From Leuctra nigra (Eukaryota; Arthropoda; Insecta; Plecoptera; Leuctridae): a DNA stretch of 64,000 nucleotides. Location: the NCBI GenBank assembly GCA_934045905.1, contig OW203768.1, forward strand, positions 28,797,060 to 28,861,059. The letters are read 5' to 3'. The first letter of the stretch is position 1. The number at the start of each line of letters is the position of its first letter. This document shows, piece after piece, positions 35,499 through 46,609 of the stretch. Under the pieces are notes generated by a model. The model worked only from the letters and a program-made list of their open reading frames with translations, did not search any database and was not told the origin of the DNA. The position numbers and the translations under genes were made by a program.

Positions 35499-38486
35499 CT
35501 AGTGGAGCGGTCGCTCCACACAGCCAAGTCGTACCGTACACTCACAGTATCTCAACATACCGTAAATGCCTATATAAACTGAGGAGCAGACCAACTACTT
35601 TTACTGTAAGCAACAACATGGCATTTTCGGCCTACTGGATCTCAAAATTGGTAAATCTCACATTGTTGCGAAATATCTTAATTTCGAGCTATGGCCCACC
35701 CCACTACATATACCAAATTTGGGAACAATAGGTTATGCCATTTGCGCGCTAGAGGACCGAGAAAACAGTGAAATTACATCACTTTCTGATTCTGATGATG
35801 ATATCAGGAAACGTTGCTATCACCGCCACAGCCTAAACAGCTGAACCGATCAACCTGAAATTTTTACCACATATGCACTTTTGGCGTCTGATGATACCTT
35901 GCCACTTGTGATTTTTGTGCCGCCATTTTTAAACCGGAAGTGACGTCATATATGAAAAACGGCTGGACCGATTAGAACGAAATTAGCGCCATTCGGTTGA
36001 GATGGTCATCTATATGAAGTATGTTACTTAAAAATATAATTTTCTTATATTCTAAACCGGAAGTGGCGTCATAAATTTGCAATATTTAGCTTATTTCATC
36101 AAATTATACTTTAAATACACATATCATTATCTTACATTGTAACAAAGACAATACAAAATTATAATTTCAATACACAGTGTTCTCGGCCGCCATTCCTGAA
36201 ACCGGAAGTGACGTCATACATCGAAAACGCCTGTACCGATTGCCACTGAACTAGCTCCTGTATATTCATTCTGCAATCTATTTGAAAAATCAATTAGGAT
36301 AAATGAATATACAAATTAACGGTACCGGAAATGGCGGCAGGAACCACTAAATGAAACCGGAAGTGACGTCATATATTGAAAACGGCATGAGCGATTTGAC
36401 GGAAATTAGCGCTATTGAATTCAGAAGGTCATTCATGAAGTATCAACTAGATAAAACTAAATTGTTTTCTTATTACCTATACCGGAAATGACGTCATAAA
36501 AATGCTAAATGACGTCATTAATATTCTAAAGGACACTAAATTCACCACTTTATACTTTTAAATAGATATTTAGTAAACATACATTGTAAATAATTATAAA
36601 TTCAAGGTTGCAGTGCTCTCGGCCGCCATTTTCTAAAACCGGAAGTGACGTCATATAACGAAAACGGCTGTACCGATTGCAACTAAATTTTGGAATTGTG
36701 TAGGACTTATAATTATGAATTCAATACGACATTAATTTCGGCCGCCATTGTTAAAACCGGAAGTGACGTCATATATCGAAAACGGATGTACCGATTGCAA
36801 CCAAATTTTAGAATTATGTCGGACTAATATAATTATGAACTAAAGACGACATTATTTTCGGCCGCCATTGTCAAAACCGGAAGTGACGTCATATATCGAA
36901 AACGGCTGTACCAATTGCAACCAAATTTTGGAAATGTGTAGGACTAATAATTATGAATTAAAGACGACATTATTTTCGGCCGCCATTGTTAAAACCGAAG
37001 TGACGTCATTATCGAAAGCGGCTGTACCGATTGCAACCAAATTTTGGAAATAGTATGACTAATAATTATGAATTCAAGACGACATTAATTTCGGCCGCCA
37101 TTTCAAAACCGGAAGGGACGTTATAATATATCGAAAACGGCTGTACCGATTGCAATCAAATTATGCAATTTTGTAGGACTAATAATTATGAATTCAAGAC
37201 GACATTAATTTCGGCCGCCATTTCAAAACCGGAAGGGACGTTATAATATATCGAAAACGGCTGGACCGATTGTAATTTCTTAGTACCTATCCTAATCGGT
37301 TGAGGCGTATTTTTTTAAAGAAATTAGTCCTTGCTCGGACATGTGCTACAAGCTGTATGAATAAACTAACAAAAGAAGTGATATCCCAGAAAAAAACACT
37401 CGGTGTAAAAAAGGCAGCCAAGTCTCTTTACTTAAAAAAAAATCAACACCGAAAAGGAGTGATATCAAAAAAGGAGCCAAGTCAATGACATTTCCAAATA
37501 TTTAATCGTATCTTTGAAATAAAAGTATAAACACCGAGAAATACTTTACAAAAGGACTTGGCGCATCGTTTTTTTAAAGACATTTTTCTATTCATAAGCA
37601 TATGCCATTTATATACAACCGTAATTTAGAAATTTTAGAATAATAGGGACACAACTTTCAATTACATATTATACCTACATACCTACTGTAAAATATTTTC
37701 TATTTGAATATGTCCGCGATGAAACTTGTTGCCTATATTTGTAATAAATATACAATAGTTATCTTCATATTATTGTTTCGTGGTCAACATAATTAAGTCT
37801 CATGCGTTATACCTTCTCACAATGAAATATATTTCTATTAATCCACATTTTATAACAATACATTTCACAAAGTACACAGTGAAGTCACATTGAACAACTA
37901 TTAAAACCATAATAATATATACCATATAATGGTATAATATATACCATAATAATTTACTGCCATAATATAATAGTGTTCTATAAATAGTTAGTAATTATTT
38001 GACAACTTTTCATGATTTCCTTCAGTCATGATCAAATTATGAAAAGATATCCTTCTAATATCACCATATTAACAGTGCTATAAGAATATATATGAGCCCA
38101 CTTCCTTGTTATTTAATTCTACCTCCCTTATTATTACTTCTATTACAGCATGATATCTTTCTTCTATCGCCATTACAAAATTATAAAATAGCCATTACCA
38201 AAAGTAGCTTGATTCATAGATACTGGCTCAAATAAAAAGAGGAATATGTACCTACTTGTTAATAATCTTTCCACTTTTAGGATAGAATAATGTCTTTAAA
38301 AAAACGATGCGCCAAGTCCTTTTGTAAAGTATTTCTCGGTGTTTATACTTTTATTTCAAAGATACGATTAAATATTTGGAAATGTCATTGACTTGGCTCC
38401 TTTTTTGATATCACTCCTTTTCGGTGTTGATTTTTTTTTAAGTAAAGAGACTTGGCTGCCTTTTTTACACGGAGTGTTTTTTTCTT
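35499..38486 (-). mobile_element. Family F element, 2988 bp, inserted in a family G copy
   Basis: The boundaries are set by the uninterrupted paralogue: host ACATATACAT/CCATAT (reverse complement of about 34546-34561) is split into ACATATACAT (to 35498) and CCATAT (from 38487), with no target duplication. In element orientation the 5' end is AAGAAAAAAACACTCCG and the 3' end is the hairpin GTGGAGCG-N2-CGCTCCAC running into CTAG. The interior holds foldback arms (37388-37590 and 38270-38486), an approximately 670-bp AT-rich spacer, and a tandem array of CCGGAAGTGACGTCA-bearing units (35936-37250). No protein is encoded. A hairpin then CTAG and no duplication resembles Helitron 3' ends, but the 3' flank is AT rather than T. 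Confidence 0.85.
35936..37250 (+). repeat. Tandem satellite of CCGGAAGTGACGTCA units within family F
   Basis: About twelve units. The last six (from about 36637) are spaced 113-122 bp and read TTTCGGCCGCCATT, AAAACCGGAAGTGACGTCAT, ATATCGAAAACGGCTGTACC, GATTGCAACCAAATTTTGG. Earlier units are more diverged and irregularly spaced. Each joins an ETS-type CCGGAAGT with the CRE palindrome TGACGTCA, overlapping at the T. Confidence 0.9.
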
Positions 38487-38915
38487 CCATATTGAATTGA
38501 AATATGATCCACTCAATCAACATAAATGTATATGATTTTCATCGAAAATTTTAAATAGCATCTAAGCACCCTGGTACATGAAGCAAATCAGATTCAATGG
38601 AAAACAATCATGATACTTCATTTCTGACAGCTATAAGTTCATACGTTCTAAACTGATTGGGATAAAAAATATGAGTTTGATCAGATTTATCGAAGACCAT
38701 TTTAATTTTTCAGCCTATCAGGAGATATATATTTAATTTTAACCAATGAATGGATATCAAAAAAATTAGGGTCTGCAAACAGAGAAGGTTGTATTTACAT
38801 GTGTGTAAAATTTCAGATCCATCGGTGAAACGGTGCAACCTGTGTATCAGTTAATAGCAGAAAAAAACAGAGGTCCGTGCCAAAAGAGCCAAAAGGAGAC
38901 GCTCGCTCAACAACG
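38487..38915 (-). mobile_element. Family G copy, other half of the interrupted element
   Basis: CCATATTGAATTG through CGCTCGCTCAA continues the sequence broken at 35498. It matches 34223-34546 in reverse complement and then the GAGCGAGC end. With 35396-35498 it rebuilds one element. Confidence 0.85.
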
Positions 38916-39337
38916 TATACAAGCAAAACAAAATATGAACGCTCAAATATCCTAAGTGGCTGAAAAGGCATCACAGAAGTCAGTCCAAGTGATCTCCTCG
39001 TCTCACTTTAGTAAATACCTCTCACAGTTTTCTTTGTTCAACTTTTTTTTCTTTTGCCAAGTGTACGTAATCTATTTTGTCTGCATTTAAAAATACAGTG
39101 AACTACATTATTTCTTCGAAAGAATTCGGAATTGAAAATGTGTAACGTTGCATGGAAATTATTTAGTAATTCCTCAGATTGCCGTCGTCTCAACATTATC
39201 TGAAAGTTATTTCTTTCGATAAATTAACTCTTTAGAGTTTCAATATGTCAGACTGTTTTCTCGAGTTCAAATCATACAAAAGAAAACGGCAAGTGGGAAT
39301 TACTCATGCTTGACGGATTTGACCCTTATTAAAACTA

Positions 39338-40233
39338 CTAGGAAAACGCTCTGAGTAACGCGTTGATGAGCGAGCACGGATAACGCGCAACACCTCGAAC
39401 CGAAATTATGTTTATCGAAAATGTCCTTAAAAGCCAATAATTCTTGAATTTCGTCACAGATTTGTATGAAAATCTCCAACAATTCCTAAAATATTGGTCC
39501 CAATAACCACGCAAAGTTTTAAGTTGATCGATTGAACCTTTATGATTGAACGATTCCTTGTTAATTTCCAAAAATCACAGGATCTCGTTCAAAAAAATGT
39601 TAAACGGTTATATCAGTTTCATAATACGTTTGAAAGTTTCTGCTCTAACAACTATGAAGTGAAGATTCAAAGATTCCGTGAAATATGAAATTCGAGAAAT
39701 ATGATAGCCAACACGCAAAATATCCTTATACTGTCGATAACTTTTGAATTTAAACACATTTAATCTGAAAATTGTCAAAAATACAGATAATGTTGGACCC
39801 GATGACCATGCAAAATTTTAAAATGATCGGTCAAACGGTTCTGGTTAAAATTTCAAAAAGCACATGAAATATTTTTTTAAATTTTAACCAATGGGAGGAT
39901 TTGGCTGAAAATTTGTAAAATAAGAGACAATGTTGGTGTTAATGACCATGCAAAATATAAGGTCGATCACATTTGTCGAAGTCCATTTTCATTTTTCGGC
40001 CTATCAGGAGATGTTTATTTAAATTTCAACCAATGAATGGATTTCAAAAAAATTAGGGTCTGCAAACAGAGAAGGTTGGTTTTACATGTGTGCAAAATTT
40101 CAGATCGATCGGTGAAACGGTGCGACCTGTGTATCGGCTATTAGCAGCCAAAAACAAAAACAAAAACAAAAAAAAAAAAAACAGAGGTCCGTGCCAAAGG
40201 AGCCAAAAGGAGACGCTCGCTTCGCTCGCTCAA
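39338..40233 (-). mobile_element. Family G repeat, full-length copy
   Basis: Ends as in 14769-15695: CTAGG at the plus-strand left, preceded by A (T on the element strand), and CGCTTCGCTCGCTCAA at the right. It carries the CCAATGGGAGGATTTGGCTG module and several GACCATGCAAA modules. The only coding-like frames are short and spurious. Confidence 0.75.
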
Positions 40234-41897
40234 TTATTTTTCGCTTAGACAGGGGCCATATCATATAACTTGATAATTCCCGATTCAACTGGAAACCGAT
40301 TCAACGGCGGTGAAACGGATTCCAACAGATTCGGGCATTCTAAAGATAAAGAATATGGCTCCTGAGCTAGAGCGAATGTTGTTCCTATGCAAATGCTAAT
40401 GGAATGAACGGGAAGTATGGACTTGCGGCTTGCAGCTGACCATAGTGACAGAAACCTTTATCTAGATTTAATCATCCGCGAAATGTATGAATTATCAGAG
40501 TTAATGATGCTGTTCAGATTTTATGCACCAAGTTCACTCAACCAAAGTCTATGCGCTGGTGATGACTCTTCCATGACTTCAATTTGAAATGAATTACAGG
40601 TTTTACTGTGAGTTAGTTAATGAAAGAATGTTTAATTAAAAACTTTCCGAGATCATTTAAGTTTAGTAATAGCGTAAGTTATTAGCCCTCATGACACAAA
40701 AATAATCAAAACTTTTGACAGGCGATGCTAAAAATTAAAAATAGACTATCAAGAAATAAAAGAGATAAAAGTGTGACCCACTGTTATGCAAAATTTGTGG
40801 GGTAGTTTGAAAAAATCAAAGTTTAATTTTTTATATATTTCATTTGAAATGTGAAATGTTTATTTTTTTTTAACATTTCTTACATTTTCTCAATACCAGA
40901 AAATGTGTATCAAAGCTACCTCCCCAAGTTGCATAACAGGGGTGTAAATAATGAGCCTTGGGAAGATGTCCGCTTTTTGTGAAAATTTCACGTAAAAAGA
41001 TTCAGATATTACTTGTTGTTACGACAACTGAAAGCAGAGTCTACGAAGAAGTACATTCTCACCCCAGGACTTGAAGAAACTTGATTACATTCAAAAGGCT
41101 TTGAAATCAGATTCGTCTGAGCGAGACGATTAGAGACAAGACACGAGATGCACACGACCTACATAGATAGAGATGCTGTGGAGAGGTCGGAACAGCAGAA
41201 GATGCAATGCATGCAAATGACAAGTGCACCAATAGTAATTAGTGGTCGCTCTCAGCTCAGCCATTGCATTTCAACTAGAGCAATGCAATGCAATCTCAAA
41301 TAGTTTTTATTTATTCATTTTATTTTTATTTTTTTTAATTTGCATTACTGTTCTAATCAGGGACGATTCCAGGCATATTGGGTATGCTCAATATTCATAT
41401 TGCATATTGCTCAATATGCCCCCCCCCCCCCCCCCCAACGGGAGAGTTTTAAAATAAAATAACATTATAAAACTAATAGAAATCGTGTAAATATTCAGTG
41501 TATTCGTCAGTGAAGCTACAAAACCTCGTAAGTTACACTTTTGAAAATCGATAATTTTAATTTTTGATATTTTTTATAGAATTCAGTTGTATTTATGATA
41601 TAGAGTAACATTGTAAATATCTTATGCTTACTTTTTTTATATAAAAATAATTTACAAAAGCTCGTAACACTTAAAGCCCTATATACCGACAGCAGTTTTG
41701 TCTTTTCACAATTCTGAAAATGTCACTACTATAATATGTTTTGTATAGTTTCACTGACGATTTGTCCCTTCTTTCCCAATTTTCGGAGGAACAAATCCGA
41801 AACGGGGATGGGGATCAAATTTCACAAACTATACCTAATATGTTATACAAATTAAATATTCTTGAGTTCCACTAATTTACAAACTTTATGAAAGTTA
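40234..41897. other. No gene recognised; 18-C homopolymer at 41419-41436
   Basis: AT-rich sequence up to the left end of the large transposon. The poly-C run follows a TATTGC/TCAATATG-rich patch. No coding motif found. Confidence 0.45.
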
Positions 41898-41925
41898 CAC
41901 TCTAAGAAATTTTCTATCAAATCTA

Positions 41926-42590
41926 GCACCGATTGAACTCCGATCGGTGCCCCTATTGGAACAGTTTTTAGCGGTGCTAATTCAACACCTCCCTTGCGGT
42001 GCTAATGTTGAAGTGTGATCGGTGCTACAATCTAGCACCCTTTTACGGTGCTAGATTTGCTAGGAGTGACTTATAAAGGAGTTTATTTTACACCGTAGCG
42101 GAGTCGACATTGCACCGATCGGTGTTAATAGTGTGACTCAGCGGTGTTATTAGTACGCCTGATTGGTGTTAATAGTACACCGGAGCGGTGTTAATAATTC
42201 ACCGAGCGGTGTTAATAGTACACCTGATCGGTGTTAATAGTACACTGGAGCGGTGTTAATAGTTCACCGAGCGGTGTTAATAGTTCACCTGAACGGTGTT
42301 AATAGTACACCTGATCGGTGTTAATAGTACACCGGAGCGGTGTTAATAGTTCACCGAGCGGTGTTAATAGTACACCTGATCGGTGTTAATAGTACACCGG
42401 AGCGGTGTTAATAGTTCACCGAGCGGTGTTAATAGTACACCGAGCGGTGTTAATAGTACACCTGATCGGTGTTAATAGTACACCGGAGCGGTGTTAATAG
42501 TTCACCGAGCGGTGTTAATAGTACACCGAGCGGTGTTAATAGTTCACCTGAACGGTGTTAATGGTACTCTGCAGCGGTGTTGTATAGTAC
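41926..42590. repeat. Left subterminal repeat array (CGGTGTTAATAGT)
   Basis: More than twenty near-identical 20-22 bp units of the form CGGTGTTAATAGTACACC followed by GGAG, TGAT or GAG. Closer to the tip they degrade to AGCACCG and GGTGCTA forms. In CACTA-like elements such arrays bind the accessory protein; that role here is inference. Confidence 0.95.
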
Positions 42591-44090
42591 ACTGAAAAAA
42601 TAGATACCTAGTTGTAATTAAACAGTTTGGTCAATATTACAATTATAGTTATTAAAAAAAAGGAATTTTCTGTTTCAGTTAATAAAATAAGATAACCAAT
42701 TCTGGGTAATTAACAACAAATAGTTTCGATACCGCAAATAAACATGTTACACGACTTCGTTTGAGTACCTAATTTTAAGTTGTTAAAAGAGGAATTAAGT
42801 TATAGGCCAAACAGTTAAGTTACAACGATATAATGTTTTTAGTTTGCTGTAACACCACCGTGGTACATTCAACGTAGAAAAATGCTAAAAGAAGTAAATG
42901 AGCAGTATAAAATAAATGCAAATAATATTAAAATTCCAAAATTGTTACCAAATTCATGCATATTCTAATATATAAGAATATTGGGACAAGGGAATAAAAG
43001 TTGCAAATTTAATAAATTAACAAATAAAGAAGACAGAGCGAGAGTAAAGCTAAAACCATAAAAATCCAAAAGCCGGAAATGGTTCCAATTGTAGATGTCA
43101 CTATGTCACTATACTTATACTTCCTATATCAAGTTTTATATTATTATAATATTGATAATTGTTTTAGTTAAAAACAAAACTTAAGTCTCTTTTAATAAAA
43201 AAAATTTGTCCTGAAGAAGATTCTTACATAAATATGTAATAAAAGTAACGGGGTGTAGTATCCCAAGTATAGTGACTGTGATCCTGAAACTTTATAAAAA
43301 AAACTATTGTACGTAGTTTACTCTGACTTTGACTTCTATATACGGTTTGAAGTAAGTTGATATATTCTACATTTATTTGGCTTCTCTCTTTCGTAATACA
43401 TCATGATGAATATAAATAAAGTGGTACATTGAATACAAAGCACATATCATTTCTGTTTTATCATAAAGAATATGTATTTTTACCATAAAACTTACCACGA
43501 AACATAAAACAAATTAAAATAGTTATTATACTATGAATGTTCATGAATGTTTATACTTAAAATAACAATTTCTCCTGGAAGCAATTAATCGGCGAAGCCA
43601 AATATAATTATTATGAATCAATAGTAATGTATACAAAGCGTATTATGATAGTTGATACATGTAATGCAATTTTATAAATCATGTACTTATAGATATTTTT
43701 ATGGATATACTTAAACATACAGTGCTCGTCTTGCACATTATTAAAATTACACGTATTCCAATTATATTTATATTGAATAAATTCAAAAATGTCGTAAAGA
43801 CTTACAATATGCGTTACATATTGGATATTATAATTATGTTTGCATTACAATTTTTTTAAATTATGTTTACCGAACAAAAAATATTGATCAAGTGCAGCAA
43901 TAATGCTAATACGTATTTTCTAATAGTATTTTATTTATAGATAATAATGTTAATATTATGCATAATATCATTGATAAGTTTAAATGTAAAATAATAATAT
44001 TGATTTAATTGACATTCACCTTATGCTTCAGCGTTCTGAATCATTAAAGTTCCAACTATTTGTAGGTTTTTTTTCAATGGTCTATGGACC
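42591..44090. other. AT-rich internal region of the transposon, no gene
   Basis: Lies between the left subterminal array and the 3' end of gene B. It has no coding motif and may hold the gene B 3' UTR. Confidence 0.5.
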
Positions 44091-46601
44091 TCATACAATG
44101 TGATACCTAGGAACAACGTACCATTGAGTACCGACATGGCATTGATGGCGCTCCAGGGGTGGATGGTGATGCAAGGATGACATATCTATTACACTAAAAC
44201 ATCCACTATTCGACACTGTATATGCATGGTAGTGTGCATCATTTTGCTCAGTGTATTGCATTTCGCAAAGCAAAAATGGTTTGGTATCATAAATGAACAG
44301 ATAATGAATGAGATAAAACTCAGGAAAATTATTAGAGGTATTAACTCCTGTACAAACCAAAAAATTCTTTTGGTACGAATAACCCAAATTAATTTTCTGA
44401 ACAAGCAAAATAGAGTCATCAGCTTGAGCATCAAAGTAATCAATTATTTCGTCCTTATGTACGAAACAACTCAATTTGATTAATGTTTCTTTTCCTATTA
44501 TTTCCATTACTAAATCCAAAGTTTTATCTTTCCAATAGTACGCCATGTACTCCTGATGACGATGGGATAAAGAGAAGCATATGTTCCTAAAATTTCTTAG
44601 TTTCAAAGCCAAGTTTTTGAAGTAGAAATGTTTTGCTTCGTAGCGCATGGCCCACATGTGAATTAGAGGCCCCATTGTTCTGATTAATCTTGGATAATGT
44701 ATCATTAAATGATGTTTGGGTATCAGTTTCTTGTCTGGAAATTGTTGGTTGAAAACTGTGTGATGTTCAATAATAAGTGTTTCAAGACAATCAATCATGC
44801 TCGAAGTTATTTTGGGAGCAAAAACTATATCCATGATTCTCAATAAAAGCAATATAAGATTCCATTTCTCCTTATATTCTTCAAGTACCAAATCGCCAAT
44901 GATCAGTGGAATATATCTTATAAGAGTCCATGCTTGTGCCGCTTTTTGACCAACATTTGATCCTCCCTTCTCGAGATTAATTGGGCTGGGAATATTATGT
45001 CTCTCAAGAAAACCATAATTGAAACATTTTATCCGATCGTTCAAGGATCTGCGAGTAATTATCTTTGCTTCTTCTGTAAAATATTTCAAAATTAACTTTA
45101 ATTCATACTGAGCCGCGCCCTCCAAGATTTCGTGCATAATGTCACAACTTGGTGCATCTAATGTGTGGAAATATTTCAGTTCATTAAGTATGCTCGGATT
45201 TTTAATCCCAAATACTGCAGGGTCCTTAGGTCCACGACAACAAGCCAATGACAAATGCTCTTTGTATAACTCCTTCGTTCTTACTTGTACTAATTCATTG
45301 TGTTCTGAAAATATTTCCAAAGCCAGATCTTTATCTAATAAACAAAACCTGCAGTAGTTGGTAGCACTAAACGACTCGACCATTCCACATAATGCATTTG
45401 CACCAAGATTGTCATGGCTCAAGGACGTAATAGTGCCTCTCAAGTATTGTTGATTAGGTAGAAAGTCTACTTCAATTCCTCTTGTTTCTAGTAATTTTAT
45501 ATCATCGACCAAAGGTTTCAAGATAGTGTTTAACGAAACATCACCTGATTTTAAATCTGCAGTGTGAAACAACGCTACTAGATGAATGTTGTCTAATTGA
45601 CTATGCAGCCTATGGGGTAAATTTTGCACTGTAAAGTATATTCCTCCGAGTTTGTTTACACCGGTCTTATGGCCAATGGGATTTACTGTTTCGAATTCAT
45701 CAAAATATAGTTGAATACATATAACGTATTTATCTTCAGAAAACAAACCATTATTCTTCATGTAGGAACCATCTTTAACACTTTGATAAATTCCATCATG
45801 TGAGCGTACATCTGCGTTTGAAATAATGTACGACTGGAATGACTTGTTACTCACAAGATATTTTAGTGTATCCAAAATAGGAACGTAAACAAAAAAATTT
45901 GTTACTGGAACTTGTGTGTATACTCCGATATCCTTATCCCATTGTTGGTCTTCACGTACAGAGATTGGAATTTGCATGGGGGTGGGAATACAATCTGCAT
46001 ACAGCTTCCTTCGTTTGTAACTTGACTGAAGTCCTTTGAAGGGATTTGATAACAACTCTACTTTATCCAGCAATAAAGTTTTCTTTAGACATAGATCGAT
46101 ATTGTCATTGTTGATAACATTTTTAAAATCCTGGGCTATTGGTTCTAATAGTTCGTGAGTAGAAGTTATAATTTTATCCACAGTACTTGCAGGTAATCCT
46201 ATAGCAGATAAATGTGACACAAATTTTGTCGCCATATCCTTGACTGCTTCAGTGGTAAGGCTAGGAAGCTCAGAATCATTGGATTTGACACTTTGATCGT
46301 CTGTTTCATTGAAGTTATTGTGTGTTTCATTGAAGTCATTGTGTGTTTCACACACATTAGTTTCAAGAAGAGTGGTACATGCACTTAAGTCTGTTTCCAA
46401 AATGTTAATAAAATTACACTTCAACATGTGTTTTCTAAGTCCATTAAAACTACGAAAACATTTTGGGCAACTTGAACTGAAACATTTTAATTGTAATTTA
46501 GATCCGTCGTAAATTGCATGTACCACCTTCAAGAGATGTATGGCAAGAGGAACATCTCGGCAATTTAATCCACAAATGTAACAAATCAGAAGGCGACTCA
46601 T
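44091..46601 (-). CDS. Transposon gene B: zinc-finger, transposase-like protein (836 aa)
   Basis: A single uninterrupted exon. The start chosen is ATG at 46601 (MSRLLICYICGLNCRD); the frame is open a little further 5' but without ATG. The N-terminus has two Cys/His finger-like motifs (CYICGLNC…H…H and CPKCFRSFNGLRKHMLKC). A long central domain has IYFTVQNLPHRLHSQL, ALCGMVESFSATNYCRFC and CDIMHEILEGAAQYELKLIL (~residue 485). A C-terminal block contains PKHHLMIHYPRLIRTMGPLI, MRYEAKHFYFK and LRNFRN…HRHQ (~625-680). The last block resembles the DUF4218/TNP2 region of CACTA transposases (H..H.P....GP....M..ER.…K). I therefore read this as the transposase, probably with an RNase H-like core whose acidic triad I cannot assign with confidence. 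Similar uncharacterised proteins occur in animal genomes, as far as I recall. It begins 8 nt after the gene A stop. Confidence 0.8.
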   Translation of the reverse strand: MSRLLICYICGLNCRDVPLAIHLLKVVHAIYDGSKLQLKCFSSSCPKCFRSFNGLRKHMLKCNFINILETDLSACTTLLETNVCETHNDFNETHNNFNETDDQSVKSNDSELPSLTTEAVKDMATKFVSHLSAIGLPASTVDKIITSTHELLEPIAQDFKNVINNDNIDLCLKKTLLLDKVELLSNPFKGLQSSYKRRKLYADCIPTPMQIPISVREDQQWDKDIGVYTQVPVTNFFVYVPILDTLKYLVSNKSFQSYIISNADVRSHDGIYQSVKDGSYMKNNGLFSEDKYVICIQLYFDEFETVNPIGHKTGVNKLGGIYFTVQNLPHRLHSQLDNIHLVALFHTADLKSGDVSLNTILKPLVDDIKLLETRGIEVDFLPNQQYLRGTITSLSHDNLGANALCGMVESFSATNYCRFCLLDKDLALEIFSEHNELVQVRTKELYKEHLSLACCRGPKDPAVFGIKNPSILNELKYFHTLDAPSCDIMHEILEGAAQYELKLILKYFTEEAKIITRRSLNDRIKCFNYGFLERHNIPSPINLEKGGSNVGQKAAQAWTLIRYIPLIIGDLVLEEYKEKWNLILLLLRIMDIVFAPKITSSMIDCLETLIIEHHTVFNQQFPDKKLIPKHHLMIHYPRLIRTMGPLIHMWAMRYEAKHFYFKNLALKLRNFRNICFSLSHRHQEYMAYYWKDKTLDLVMEIIGKETLIKLSCFVHKDEIIDYFDAQADDSILLVQKINLGYSYQKNFLVCTGVNTSNNFPEFYLIHYLFIYDTKPFLLCEMQYTEQNDAHYHAYTVSNSGCFSVIDMSSLHHHPPLERHQCHVGTQWYVVPRYHIV

Positions 46602-46609
46602 AGTATCTA

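Noticed and set aside
31491..37250. Possible CRISPR-like array (regular repeats at 31.5 kb and 36-37 kb)
   Set aside because: The units are tandem minisatellite and satellite copies without unique spacers, in a eukaryotic genome.
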